A stretch of 64,000 nucleotides of DNA, taken from Cichorium intybus. Lineage: Eukaryota > Streptophyta > Magnoliopsida > Asterales > Asteraceae. Numbering within the stretch: the stretch's first letter is position 1; each line of letters begins with the position of its first letter. The notes beneath the pieces are model-generated. The model was not told the origin of the DNA, did not search any database, and saw nothing but the letters and a program-made list of their open reading frames with translations. The position numbers and the translations under genes are program-made. The stretch is from the NCBI GenBank assembly GCA_023525715.1, contig CM042017.1, forward strand, positions 74,789,666 through 74,853,665, given 5' to 3'. Below are positions 1 to 10,149 of the stretch, one piece after another.

Positions 1-103
1 TATTTTTAAGCAACATACTGTTGATGGATCCCAGTCCCATTAGCATATTAATTTCTCATGTTTGTGTTTGTTACACGAAACAAGACATACCGACTACCGA
101 ACA

Positions 104-239
104 AGCTTTCTAGGTTATTTTCAATGACCAAAATGATGAAGACATTCATTTCTTTTGGTATTCAAAAGCCCAGCTTTCTAGGTTATTTTCAATGACCAGA
201 ATGATGAAGGCATTCATGTCTTTTCGTATTCTAAAGCCC
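104..239. repeat. 68-bp tandem duplication
   Basis: Two imperfect copies (104-171 and 172-239) begin agctttctaggttatttt and differ by a handful of substitutions. It lies downstream of the PP2C gene. No coding role is seen. Confidence 0.8.
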
Positions 240-250
240 AACAACACTAA

Positions 251-627
251 GGTGGTGTTTTTTTTTTAAGATGTAAAATGTCTTTTGTCTTTTTCCATGT
301 TTGTGGAAGAAGATGTGGACCAAAAGTGTTTTTCCATGTCTTCGTTTTTTATAAAAAATATGTTTGTGGAGTAATGAAGAGGCTTGGGTTTTCTTCTTGG
401 TGGTCGGGTGTTGAAAGAAAAAGGGAGAGACAAAAGAGCTGGAAAAAATCACGAACTAAAGTTCTAAAAATATGCAAAAAAATAAAAATTAGGTCTTTTA
501 GAAAAAGACCTGAAAAATACTTTTACAGGTATTTTGTCTTCAAAAAAACAAACGGTCTTTTTGATAAACGTATAACCCGTAGACGTTTGAAAGAAAAAGA
601 CTTTTTTGAAGAAAAACAAACACCCTC
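251..627. mobile_element. Candidate PIF/Harbinger-like MITE
   Basis: The left end ggtggtgttttt and the reverse complement of the right end (gagggtgtttg) match at about 9 of 11 positions, and both sides are flanked by taa (248-250 and 628-630), the three-base target type of PIF/Harbinger elements. The interior is A/T-homopolymer rich. The frame that stays open across it is lysine/phenylalanine-rich and looks non-coding. The assignment rests on short ends only. Confidence 0.35.
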
Positions 628-1047
628 TAAGATTCAAGCAACCAAAAATGTTCAAAACGGGTACCCACGGTCCACTAAGGTCGTGTGTGTTACATGGGAC
701 AGGACTAGACAAGCTTTATAAGACTATATCTATAACGATGAGAATGAATGCACAAACAAAGATAGACCCGCAATTGTTTGTCTCATTGACATCAGTCCTA
801 GTCTCAGATGCAGTACAACATGTTTTGTATCGTCATATGCAACAAACGAAAGAAGACAAACGATGATCTTTTATCAAGTTCGAGACTCAAAACTCCAAAA
901 ACGAGCAATAAACCTACGTTCGCCGCATATGTTACACTTCAACAATAAAATTCCCTCAACATCTAACAAAACAAAAAAACATATAATTAACAAAACCAAA
1001 AATCCATCGAAAATAACCAAAAGACAAAAATAACAAATACCCGAAAC

Positions 1048-4000
1048 TCAAATCTCCAAACCATCCAAAAAGCTTTGCAACTCCTTCAACCCCTCGGCCG
1101 AAATACTCCTTTGCACTCTCCCCCTCGGCACCACCAAGTTGCGTGGCGGCTCAGCCTGAAAACAAACCACCACCGCCGACAAATTATCCCCGCTTTTTCT
1201 CTTGAGCGCCTCGTTGACCAAATCTTGACTACACAAAACTGGATCGTTATGTTCTTGAAGTCTCCTTCTTGCGAAATCGACCGCGTTTTGGCTCATGAAA
1301 ACGTCCCAAATCCCGTCACAACCGATGATTAAAAACTCGTCTTCTTCGGTTAGTTTTGTGGTCATGAACTCGGGTTCGGAGCTGAGGGGCCCGCCGTTTT
1401 GGTTTTTGAGCCCGTCCATGTGCCAGTCGCCGATTGCGCGGGCCACGTTGAGTTGTCCGTTGAGGTAACCGTCGTAGACGTATCCTCCGGAAGCTTCTAT
1501 ACGTTTCCGTTCTTTGATGCAGAGCGGTTTGTGGTCCCGAGACATCTCGATGGCTTTGCCACGGCGGCATAGCACCGCCCGGCAGTCGCCTGCGTTTGCC
1601 ACCACTAAAGAGCTGCGGGCAGACACAATAAGCATGTTAGGATGGAACAAGGGTAAAATAGTCATTTCTTATTCAATATTAGATTCGGTCGGAAGGGCAA
1701 TATAGTCATTTACCGTCAATTCAGACTTAGTGGGAGACATAAGGGTAAAACAGTCATTTCTTATTTAGCATCAATTCCAGACAAGAGGGTAAAATAGTCC
1801 TTTCTTATTCAATATTAAGGGTAAAGTAGTATGACAGACATAAGGGCAAAACAGTCATTTCTTATTTTATCATCATTTCCAGACAAGAGGGTAGAATAGT
1901 CATTTCTTATTCAACATTAGATACAGACGGAAGGGTAATATAGGGTTTCCCCATTAAGTTTTAACTTTTTACTGATTTACCCTAGTTTATTTTTTAATTC
2001 TATTTCACCAAGCATGCCATTATTTTCTCAAATATTTTTCAAACTTCATTTATAGACAGGCTTCATGGGGAAATATGTTCGGGTCAAAGTGGGTTTGACC
2101 CACCAACGTTTTTGAATTTCATAAAGGGTTAAATGCAAGAGATAGCAACATACTTTCACTGATTAGTTTATCATCTCTTCCTATTAAACCATTGTACTTT
2201 GAAAAATCTACCCAATTATAACAATACTAGCAATTTACACTGCTATAACTGGGTAGATTTTTCTTAGGATAATGACTTGATAGGGTAACGAACTTTCAAA
2301 ATTGTTCACATTTAGTCACTGAACTTATTTTTGTGCTTGATTTACCAATGAACTTTTTAAAATTGTTCACATTTAGTCACGTATAGTTCTTTTTTTTTTG
2401 TACACATATGACCATTAAACTTGGAGTAAATTACAGTTTTAGTCCTAGTTTAGAAAATCTTGCACCGGTGATCATTGTGGTTTTCAAATCTTTCACTTTT
2501 GGTCCCTGTGATTTCCAAATCTTTCACTTATGGTCCCTCTGGTTTTAACATAGGGAGGGGCCAAAAGTGAAAAATCTGGAAACCATAGGGACCAAAAGTG
2601 AAAGACTTGGAAACCACAAGGACACTGGTGCAAGATTTTCAAAACTAGTACCAAAACTATAATTTGGTGTAAACCATAGGGACCAAAACTGTAATTTACT
2701 CTTAAACTTATTTTGCTGTACACATATGACCGTTAACATAATATAAGTGACTAAATGTGAACAATTTTAAAAAGTTCATGGGTAAATCAAGCACAAAAAT
2801 AAGTTCAGTGATCAGTGACCAAATGTGGACAAAAAAAACATAAATGACTAAATGTGTACAAGTGACAAAGTTCATTACCCTTACAAAGCTATAAATTGGT
2901 AGATTTGAGAAATAAAAATATGAAATGAAAAGAAATAAAAGTAATAAAAAAACGAACCTCCCAATAATAAAAGCAGCCAATGCAGTTGTACCAGAAGCAA
3001 GATTGGCATCCAAATTGCACGCTTCAGCAAAAGCAGTGTCGGTTTGTGTAAAGGCTGAAGCAATCACTCTCTCAATCTCCATTGGGAAGTCATTATCCTC
3101 AAATATAAATCTTGGCAAATGGTGACACGCAAAATCAGCCGCGTGTTTTCCTCCGTGTCCATCAAAAACCTACAAAAAGATAAAAATTACAATAAGGGGC
3201 ATTCACGTCTTTTACAAAGACAAGAGACCAAGAGCAAGTCCCTATCCTACCTTTTTGGGTAGGACAAAAGATTGCAACTTTTGTTACATTCCAGACAAAT
3301 GCAGTTTATTCAATTTTAAAGAAACCAAAATTTGAAAAGATAGAACATACATACCGCATAAAAAGCACCTGGTCCTTCAACTGGATTTTTGCCACCATAA
3401 TCATGAACAAAATTGTCAGCACAGATATACACATCCTCCATGCTTCCACGAAACCCCATGTCTGCCCATGCTCCTGACCGGACAAGTGGCACAAACTCAG
3501 CCTTACAATCTTCTTCATTCAATATTTCAACAGATGCATCTTCAATCCTTGTCCTCACCTGTATATATAACTTCTGGTCAACCATTGACTTTTATGACAG
3601 TTTAAAATAACTACTGTCAGTAGTGATTAAACCATTATCCTATTTTCAATGAAGCACCATAATTTCAATAACATCCATAATGGAGCACCATAATTGCAAT
3701 GGGATGCTTAAGAAGTTATCATTGCTTGCTATACAAGCAAACAATTATTGGTATGAAATAAAATAAAGCAGCATTATGCCTAAAGAGATCAAATCATCAC
3801 CTTTACAAATTAAACAAGGGAAAATGACTTATAAGGGTAATTATGTTTCAAAACTGTTCAAAAAACACCATCCAAGTTTGGTTTGTTCAAAAAACACCAT
3901 CCAAGTAAGACCTTTGTACAAAAAACACCATCCAAGTAAGGCTTTTGTACAAAAAACACCAACGAACTACATGTTTTGTTCAAATTTTACCCGATGGTAA

Positions 4001-4842
4001 CCGGCTCTTGCAGGTTAAAGGATGACTTGGCCTAATATTTAGTGACATGACATAATAACAGATGAACAGTTTAACCTGCAAGAGCCGGTTACAATCGGGT
4101 AAAATTTAAACAAAACATGTAGTTCGTTGGTGTTTTTTGTACAAAGGCCTTACTTGGATGGTGTTTTTTGTACAAAGGCTTTACTTGGATGGTGTTTTTT
4201 GAACAAACCAAACTTGGATGGTGTTTTTTGAACATTTTTGAAACATAATTACCTTTATAAGTCATTTTCCCATTAAACAATGATATGACAAAAATTATCC
4301 AACTTTCGGAAACTGTCATAAGAAGCATCCAGGTTTTTAAAACCATTGGAAAAACTATCCAAACTCGTACTTTATGATAGTTTTAGTGAGCATTATTGAA
4401 GTTCCATGACAAAATTAGGAATGCCGCAAAATTATGTTAATGGTGATTGGTATCCGCCCTAAAAATTAATGTAGCCGTCAGTTTTCTCGGCAAGAACAAG
4501 GGCATTTAGTTACAGCTAATCAAATCCCCAAATCTTCTGGAGTTACCAAATAATAAAAGTAAGATCTAGTCTCTAAATCACATTTTGAATTAGAACAAAA
4601 AAGAAAAAAAGCAAAAAGCAAAAAATCTCCCGAATTGATGAAAAGCTTACCAGAGATGGGTGACGAACGAACGACTTCTTAATCGATGAAGAATCCACAA
4701 CGTCACCTGAACTACTGAAGCACCGGCGAAAGCCTGGGGTGGTCGTCAGTGGATTGGGAGGTTTTCCGTCAGATGGCGACGAGGAGCTCCCATTTTCTCC
4801 GCTATCTAAAATCACAACTTTTTTAATTCCTTCCATTTTCAT
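1048..4842 (-). CDS. Protein phosphatase 2C (DBP1/PP2C-47-like), four exons
   Basis: Mn2+/Mg2+-dependent serine/threonine phosphatase of the plant PP2C (PPM) family. Exons in transcription order are 4842-4651, 3558-3355, 3169-2958 and 1612-1048; all three introns have GT-AG borders and the frame stays open for about 390 residues, normal for the family. Metal and catalytic motifs are visible: RGSMED (~101-106), DGHGG (~135-139), SGTTA, VANAGDCRAV (~207-216), RDHKP, GCDGIWDV (~300-307) and SGDNLSAVVV (~343-352). The N-terminal ~60 residues are serine-rich without an evident signal peptide. The C-terminal tail (RSISAEGLKELQ) resembles the DBP1-like PP2C group. I chose the ATG at 4842; an in-frame ATG at 4836 is equally possible. 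Introns 1 and 3 carry fold-back elements but the splice sites are intact, so the gene is probably functional. The exact subgroup is inference. Confidence 0.93.
1645..1945. repeat. Degenerate tandem repeat in PP2C intron 3
   Basis: Phrases such as agggtaaaatagtcatttctt followed by attcaatattaga and agacataagggtaaaacagt recur four to five times at roughly 40-100 bp spacing just upstream (in gene sense) of the last exon's acceptor. It is non-coding. Confidence 0.7.
2281..2880. mobile_element. Fold-back element in PP2C intron 3 (outer)
   Basis: The left arm (from 2281; cactgaacttatttttgtgc, then tgatttacc) is matched in reverse complement by the right arm ending near 2880 (gggtaaatcaagcacaaaaa, then taagttcagtg). 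A second arm pair (gtacacatatgacc) lies further inside. The arms are diverged. A different element (2424-2701) has been inserted in the middle. Confidence 0.65.
2424..2701. mobile_element. MULE-type MITE nested in the fold-back element
   Basis: The termini gagtaaattacag and ctgtaatttactc are exact inverted repeats. The flanks ttaaacttg (2415-2423) and ttaaactta (2702-2710) agree at 8 of 9 bases, the 9-bp target length of Mutator-like elements. The terminal gagtaaattaca is also the end of the larger MULE at 5215-7092, so the two belong together. The interior is a second inverted repeat built on 'ctttcactt(t)tggtccct'. Confidence 0.7.
3817..4273. mobile_element. Long palindromic MITE in PP2C intron 1
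   Basis: Each arm begins ggg/aaaatgacttataa and carries three to four tandem units of aaaaaacaccatccaagt. The arms meet at aaccggctcttgcaggtta (near 3999-4016) and its reverse complement (4073-4090), with a spacer of roughly 55 bp. It would form a hairpin of about 200 bp in the intron transcript. No transposase is present. Confidence 0.75.
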
Positions 4843-5205
4843 CCTCAACCATCACTTCTATTTCCTTCCTAAACTTTTTCCAAAATTAAAACCCTAACTA
4901 TTTCCAGGGTTCCTTCAATGCTGTCTCTGTTAAATGTATTGCAAAATCGGGTGTAAATAATATTCGAATAGCTAGATTTGGGATCTGGGGGCTCGGATTC
5001 TAGGGTTTTAGCAGGAATGTGGCGGAGGATCTCAGTAGAGAACAAACACCGATGTCTGTGGTGGAGACTCCGACTACGACACGAAATTGGAAGTGCCGTT
5101 GCAATAAAGGAACGACGACGTATCCAACACACGTGTTTTTTTCTTTAATACACGTGTTCTACTTCCCACCCGTAAATTGCAGCATAGTGATGATAATCTC
5201 CTTTA
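4843..5205. promoter_or_regulatory. Upstream region of the PP2C gene
   Basis: The 360 bp between the PP2C start and the MULE should contain the 5' UTR and core promoter. No confident TATA box can be placed. The MULE sits within about 370 bp of the start codon, so distal promoter elements, if any, are displaced or supplied by the element. Confidence 0.4.
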
Positions 5206-5214
5206 AAAATTTAA

Positions 5215-7092
5215 GAGTAAATTACAATAATGGTCCATCTAGTTTGCATGAATTTTCAATAATCGACCAACTTTTGAAAACACCTCGAAAATGGTCCAAA
5301 TGTATGATACAATTACAATAATGGTCCAAGTTCTTTCAAAAGGCCAAATAAAAAGACAAATCTACCCTTTTTAATTTATTTATCAATTTTCTTTTAATGT
5401 ATAATTAAATAAATTAAAAAAAAAGAAAAATAACCCCCACCCCTGCGTCTCTCTCTCTCTCTCCCTCTCTCTCTCTCTCAAAATTACCCACCATTTTCTT
5501 CATGGCGTATACCTGTAAATGGACATTAACGACGTTTCTCACTTCTACGATCACTCACCGTTGCATTCCGATGATCTCTCATCAGATTCCATTTGATTTC
5601 ATTTGATTTTCAGATTCCAGCTTCCAATTTCATTTGATTTCAATTCGAACAAATTCAATTTCATTTCATTTGATTTTCAGATTCAAGCTTCCGATTTCAT
5701 CAGGATAGCACAAGTAACTAAACAAAATCCACATTTCAACAATAACAAACAATAAAGGCGATTGGAACTTACCAAGCGGAAAATATGATTTTCGGTTTGA
5801 AATTCTGATGAAAGAGGAAGAGCATTCTTTGGAGGTCGAAGTGGATTGTCTGCAGGTGAATTATGAACTGAGAGATGGGGATGATAGCAACTCCATTAAT
5901 GAGTTCTAATTAGGGTTTCGTGAGAGAAAACAGAGACGAGAGTGAGGAACGGAGAACAGAGTCGTGAGGTTTTTGGTGAAGATGAGAGAATTTCTGCAAG
6001 TTTTACGAATCCACAGAGCTACTGCAATTCCAACTCCCCACAAGACATTGACGATTGTTATGGGAATTTCTGAATCCTTATCTTCGTCTTTACAGCCTGA
6101 ACCAGAAGCAGATGAAGATGTTTCCATGTCGTGGTCGTGATCATGGGCTTGGGTCGTGGAGGTGCTTGGAGTTTCAACTGGCGATATTGATGAATGCTAT
6201 CAATCGTAATTGTTAGGCTGGACTGCAGTTTCAAGTTTCACCATGTGAATGCTATCAATCGTAATTGCAATGGATTTTAGGAAATTTGAAGCAAACAGGT
6301 CATTATGCCATCCATCAGAATCAGATTATCATTTAGATCCTAAGTCTAAAATGTTACGTAACTTTCATTCAAACACAACGAAAAATGAAACAAAACCTCA
6401 AATATCTTGAACGGAAACTAACGGGCTCTTTCAATTGAATGGCTTTATAGAATGAAAACTAGCGGGCTCTTTCAATACTTCTTTATTGCCGGTTTTTTAT
6501 TGACAACGGGAGAGATGTATTTGAAAACATTACGCACAACATCTATACTAAAAAACTCAATCCTAATCCTCTAATGTTTTATTTAGCAATCAATTTCATT
6601 TATTTTTTTTGTGGTAGATTCATTTAAACATGGCGTCAGTTCATCCGGTTGTAGTGAAACCTCCACCGCTATCTCGACTGCTCTGAAAGAAAGCAACATA
6701 GCTAATGGAAGGAAACGGAATGGAGGAGACGAATTCAACAGAGCTAATGGATGTCAAAGATCTCATGCTAGCTCATGTCAAGAGCCATTTACAGGTATAC
6801 GCCATGAAGAAAATGGTGGGTAATTTTGAGTGAGAGAGAGAGAGAGAGAGAGAGACGCAGGGGGTGGGGGTGGGGGGTTATTTTTTTTAATGTATTTAAT
6901 TATAATACATTAAAAGAATAATGATAAATAAATTAAAAAGGGTAAATTTGTCTTTTTACTTGGCCATTTGAAAGAACTTGGACCATTCCTGCAAGTTAAT
7001 ATTTAAATTGGACCATATTCGTGGCTTTTTAAAAAGTTGGTCGATTATTGCAATTTCATGCAAACCACATGGACCATTATTGTAATTTACTC
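5215..7092. mobile_element. Non-autonomous Mutator-like element with 308-bp TIRs
   Basis: The terminal inverted repeats are 5215-5522 and 6785-7092, each 308 bp, starting gagtaaattacaataatggtc and ending with the shared block acctgtaaatgg next to a (CT)n/(GA)n tract. An exact 9-bp target duplication, aaaatttaa, flanks it (5206-5214 and 7093-7101). Long TIRs plus a 9-bp duplication define the Mutator superfamily. The 1.26-kb interior has no transposase but has gene-like stretches, so this is a Pack-MULE candidate. It lies just upstream of the PP2C gene. Confidence 0.9.
5906..6127 (-). pseudogene. Gene-like fragment inside the MULE
   Basis: A 73-residue frame opens with a serine-rich start (METSSSASGSG), a charged stretch (KDEDKDSEIP) and one hydrophobic segment (ITIVNVLWGVGIAVALWI) that could span a membrane, followed by a basic stretch. 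Base composition is higher in G+C than the flanks, consistent with captured exon sequence. I do not recognise the parent gene. It may be part of a longer captured transcript, since a 5'-UTR-like region follows on its upstream side. Confidence 0.4.
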
Positions 7093-7101
7093 AAAATTTA
7101 A

Positions 7102-7467
7102 AGATGTATGGATACTGATTGGTATACGTCTGGGCGGATGTATTTCTAGATTATATTTGTAAGAAGTTCGGATTATTAGATTCTCAAATACAAAATAATC
7201 AAATATTACTTTTATATTAATAAAAATAATTCACGTAATTTGTTTAAAATTTAAAAGGTAAAATATGCACAATGCAGTGGGGATCTTATGTACGTATAAA
7301 AGTAAAAAAAAATGTACATAGTGATTTTAAATTTAAATACACAATTTGTTTGGAGAGTAAAATATATGCCATAACAAGTTCAATATATACTCACGTATGT
7401 TTATAAACATATTGATGATAAATATGTATAATATTATGTTATCATGTATTGTTTCGGTCATTTAGTA
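7102..7467. other. AT-rich spacer
   Basis: AT-rich DNA between the MULE and Gypsy-A. No gene or clear repeat structure is seen. Confidence 0.6.
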
Positions 7468-9308
7468 TGTAAGAACCCGCGAAAAAGTCAAAAAGGGTAA
7501 AACCGTCTTTTGTCACGTTGCACGACTATTATGTGTAATAATATGTATTTATGAAATTATAATGTAAGAAATAAAAGGTTATATGAAATTTGGAGTTTTG
7601 ACGCGTGAATAGTGAAATTTGACCAAAAAGGGCAAATTGGTCATTTGACATGAAAATGACCAAAAATGTTAAGAAAATGTTAAGTTAGAAGTTAATGGAA
7701 CTTTGGTTGTAAAGTTATGGTCTTAGGACCATCTTTGTAGAAAAGTTAGAAACCAAAGGACCAAAATTGCAAATGTTTTTATGTGAATTATATAACTCTA
7801 AAATAGAGTTATTTCCTCTATTATGTAAGAAATAATCTTCAGAGGATTCTAGAGAGCACGAGAGACAGCAAGAAAGAGCTAGAGAGGAATAAGAGATCAA
7901 AGGAATTGCCAAGGGAATCAAGCAAAGGATTGGAATTGGTGATTCCAAAGCTAGAGAATGTATGAATTCCTTAGTTTTAACCTAGTTTTTGGGTATATGC
8001 TTGAATTTGGTCTTTGGATGAAATTGAAACTGCAATTGCAGTTATAAATCATGTGGGTTAAGTAGCTAATGCTTCCTATAAGTCATTAGTTAAGAACTTA
8101 ACTCAAAAACATGGAAGTAGGATGCTATAATTGAGAATTTGCAAGTTTGGTCAAGAACTTCAATTCTTGTATATGATGGATTCAATCGATTTCAATAGCT
8201 TAAAACTTGTTATTAGTCAAGGGTTTTGGTCCTAGAACAAACCCCATATGAATAAGAACTGAAACAAGGACTTAATGGGTGAAAACTGCGAGCTACAGTG
8301 CACAAATCGCGACTGATCAGGCCACTGCCCAGGCGCCAGGCGCAGTGTGCCCAGGACCAGGGCGGGGTGCGCCCAGGCGCAGTGCGCCTTCAGACAGGGA
8401 CCAAAATTGTTAAAAATTTCAAATATTCCAAACGCTAGAAACCATAGCTAGACATGTCCGATTGACCTGAAATTTTAGCCATAACCCTATAATGGTATAA
8501 GAACATGTCGGGAATGGTCAAATTCGTAATCCGACCTTGCGGAAAAATCACTGTAGCGGCAGTGGCGAAAATCACTATTCACTTCAAAACTAATTTTTGG
8601 AATTTGAGCTAGACTTGTCCAATGAACTCCAAATTTGAAACACAAGTCTAATATAGTCTAAGAATTCATGGAAAAGAGTCGGAACTGAAATACGACCCCT
8701 CGGGGGTACTGTAGCAATATACGCGTATTTCGGAGAAAACCGTTAAACGAGTTTATTAATGATTATACATTTATTATAACCTAGGGTTATGTTATATGAG
8801 ACTATAGCATTATAAAGTTAATTATATTAAGTATTTATATATACTATTTGTATAGGTGGTGCTTCAAACGTTATTGAGCACGGGAAGGGAAAAGCCGTAC
8901 GTGACGCTTAGTAAACCGTAATAGAATCAAGGTGAGTTTTATGAGGATTTTTATAGTAAATAGTAAAATGTTATTTTCTGAAAAGTAAGATTTCCAAATG
9001 TTTATAAATACTAAAGTTTGGAAAATAGTTTTAAATGAAGCTCTATACAAGGGCTTAGTGTTTTAAGCAGATTTTTAAAGTATGTTTTGCAAAGTATTTT
9101 GAAAGAAGTTCCTTATTGGAACTAAGATGTCAAAAGCAGATTTGAAAGTATTTTTAGTAAAGAGTTATAAAATGTTTGAGTAAGAGTTGTTTACAAATTG
9201 TGTCCCATTTTGACCAATTTGAGATGAAATGAAGTAAGGACTAAAGAAAGAAAGAAGTATGAGCCAGTTGTCCGGACTAGGATCACCCACATAATCGGGG
9301 GATCAGAA

Positions 9309-9350
9309 GACACTACTGGGATGGTACCTCCCGTCGCGAAGTAGTTGTCT
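9309..9350 (+). promoter_or_regulatory. 42-bp conserved LTR module
   Basis: Starts gacactactgggatggtacc and ends gtagttgtct. The same 42 bases occur in two otherwise diverged LTRs (39471-39512, and reverse-complemented at 24436-24477). Location and conservation suggest a functional LTR element; its role is unknown. Confidence 0.6.
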
Positions 9351-9649
9351 AGCTTAGCATACCCTTGTGCTTGAATTTGTTCCAAGTCACAAAGGGGAGA
9401 CAGAATGAGCATAACCGAGTGGGCAGATCTGTTCTGTTCCGCGAGGGGAGCTAGTTGAATGAATTAAATAACTTAATTCATAAGTTTCAGTTGGTCACAA
9501 GTAAATGAGAAAGAAAGCAGTTTTGAGAAAGAAAGTGTGTTTTTAAAAGTTTGAAAGTAAAGAAGAAAAGATATTTTGAGATTTATAATATAAATTAGTT
9601 TTGAGCATTTTACTTGTAATATTTCAAGTTTTTGAATAGAAAAGTTTTG

Positions 9650-9692
9650 GGTCTAAACCCATATTACTCACGAGACTTTATGTCTCACGTAT
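9650..9692 (+). promoter_or_regulatory. Conserved hairpin block of LTR
   Basis: A gggt..aaaccc inverted repeat is followed by attactca and the stem-loop gagac-tttat-gtctc, then acgtatt. Equivalent blocks occur near 39701-39743, 24208-24253 (reverse) and 52690-52736 (reverse). It could be an RNA structure near the R region. Confidence 0.5.
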
Positions 9693-9935
9693 TCTATGTT
9701 TTTGAAATGCTATGTACTTAGGTGAAGGGAGCGAAGGTTGCAGTTGGGACCGTTTTGTACACTGTAAGTTTAAATTATGGTTATCTGTATTGAGTCTGTA
9801 ATACCCCTCGAGTTTAAGTTTGTAAAATAAAATAAAAAAATTTAAGTGGCTATTTTATAGTCACGAGTTGTAAAATATGTTTGAAAACTATATTTGTATT
9901 TTAAATATGGTTTGAGAAAAGGGGTGTTACAGTTT

Positions 9936-9948
9936 TGGTATCAGAGCC
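9936..9948 (+). other. Gypsy-A primer binding site
   Basis: tggtatcagagcc is the usual plant PBS complementary to the 3' end of initiator tRNA-Met. It is separated from the LTR end by four bases (gttt). Confidence 0.9.
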
Positions 9949-10149
9949 ATAGTTTAAGCGAATTAGGTTGGAATACCATCCTAGGCTTAAACTAGCAAGA
10001 GTAGTAGTAAGTTGCCTTAGTAATGTAGGAGGCATAGAGTGAGTATGACTGTTATAAGTGCAGTCAAGATAAGGAGATAACATGCTACCGCTTACGAAAT
10101 ACTATATAGAATTGTATATTAAACAGATAATTTGTTCATCTATATAGTA

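Larger units (their letters stand above)
7468..9931 (+). repeat. Gypsy-A 5' LTR
   Basis: 2,464 bp from tgtaagaaccc to ggggtgttaca. It contains two 13-bp odd palindromes of the ggcgca-g-tgcgcc type around 8339-8388, an ag/gtgagt sequence near 8931, a 42-bp module at 9309-9350, and a gagac/gtctc hairpin block at 9650-9692. These recur in other LTR families of the window. Confidence 0.95.

Noticed and set aside
278..721. 147-residue open frame near the left edge
   Set aside because: Lysine/arginine/phenylalanine-rich translation of A/T homopolymers; no domain, and most of it lies inside a MITE candidate.
4869..5132. 87-residue frame divergent from the PP2C start region
   Set aside because: Lies in the PP2C 5' UTR/promoter, no domain, no splice or start support.
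7715..7948. 77-residue antisense frame repeated in both Gypsy-A LTRs (also 14956-15189; likewise 9191 and 16453)
   Set aside because: Present twice only because the LTRs are near-identical; no known LTR-encoded protein resembles it.
9936..9948. tRNA-like matches at the PBS sites (also 32944, 59457)
   Set aside because: Only the 13-14 bases complementary to the tRNA 3' end are present; no tRNA gene can be folded.
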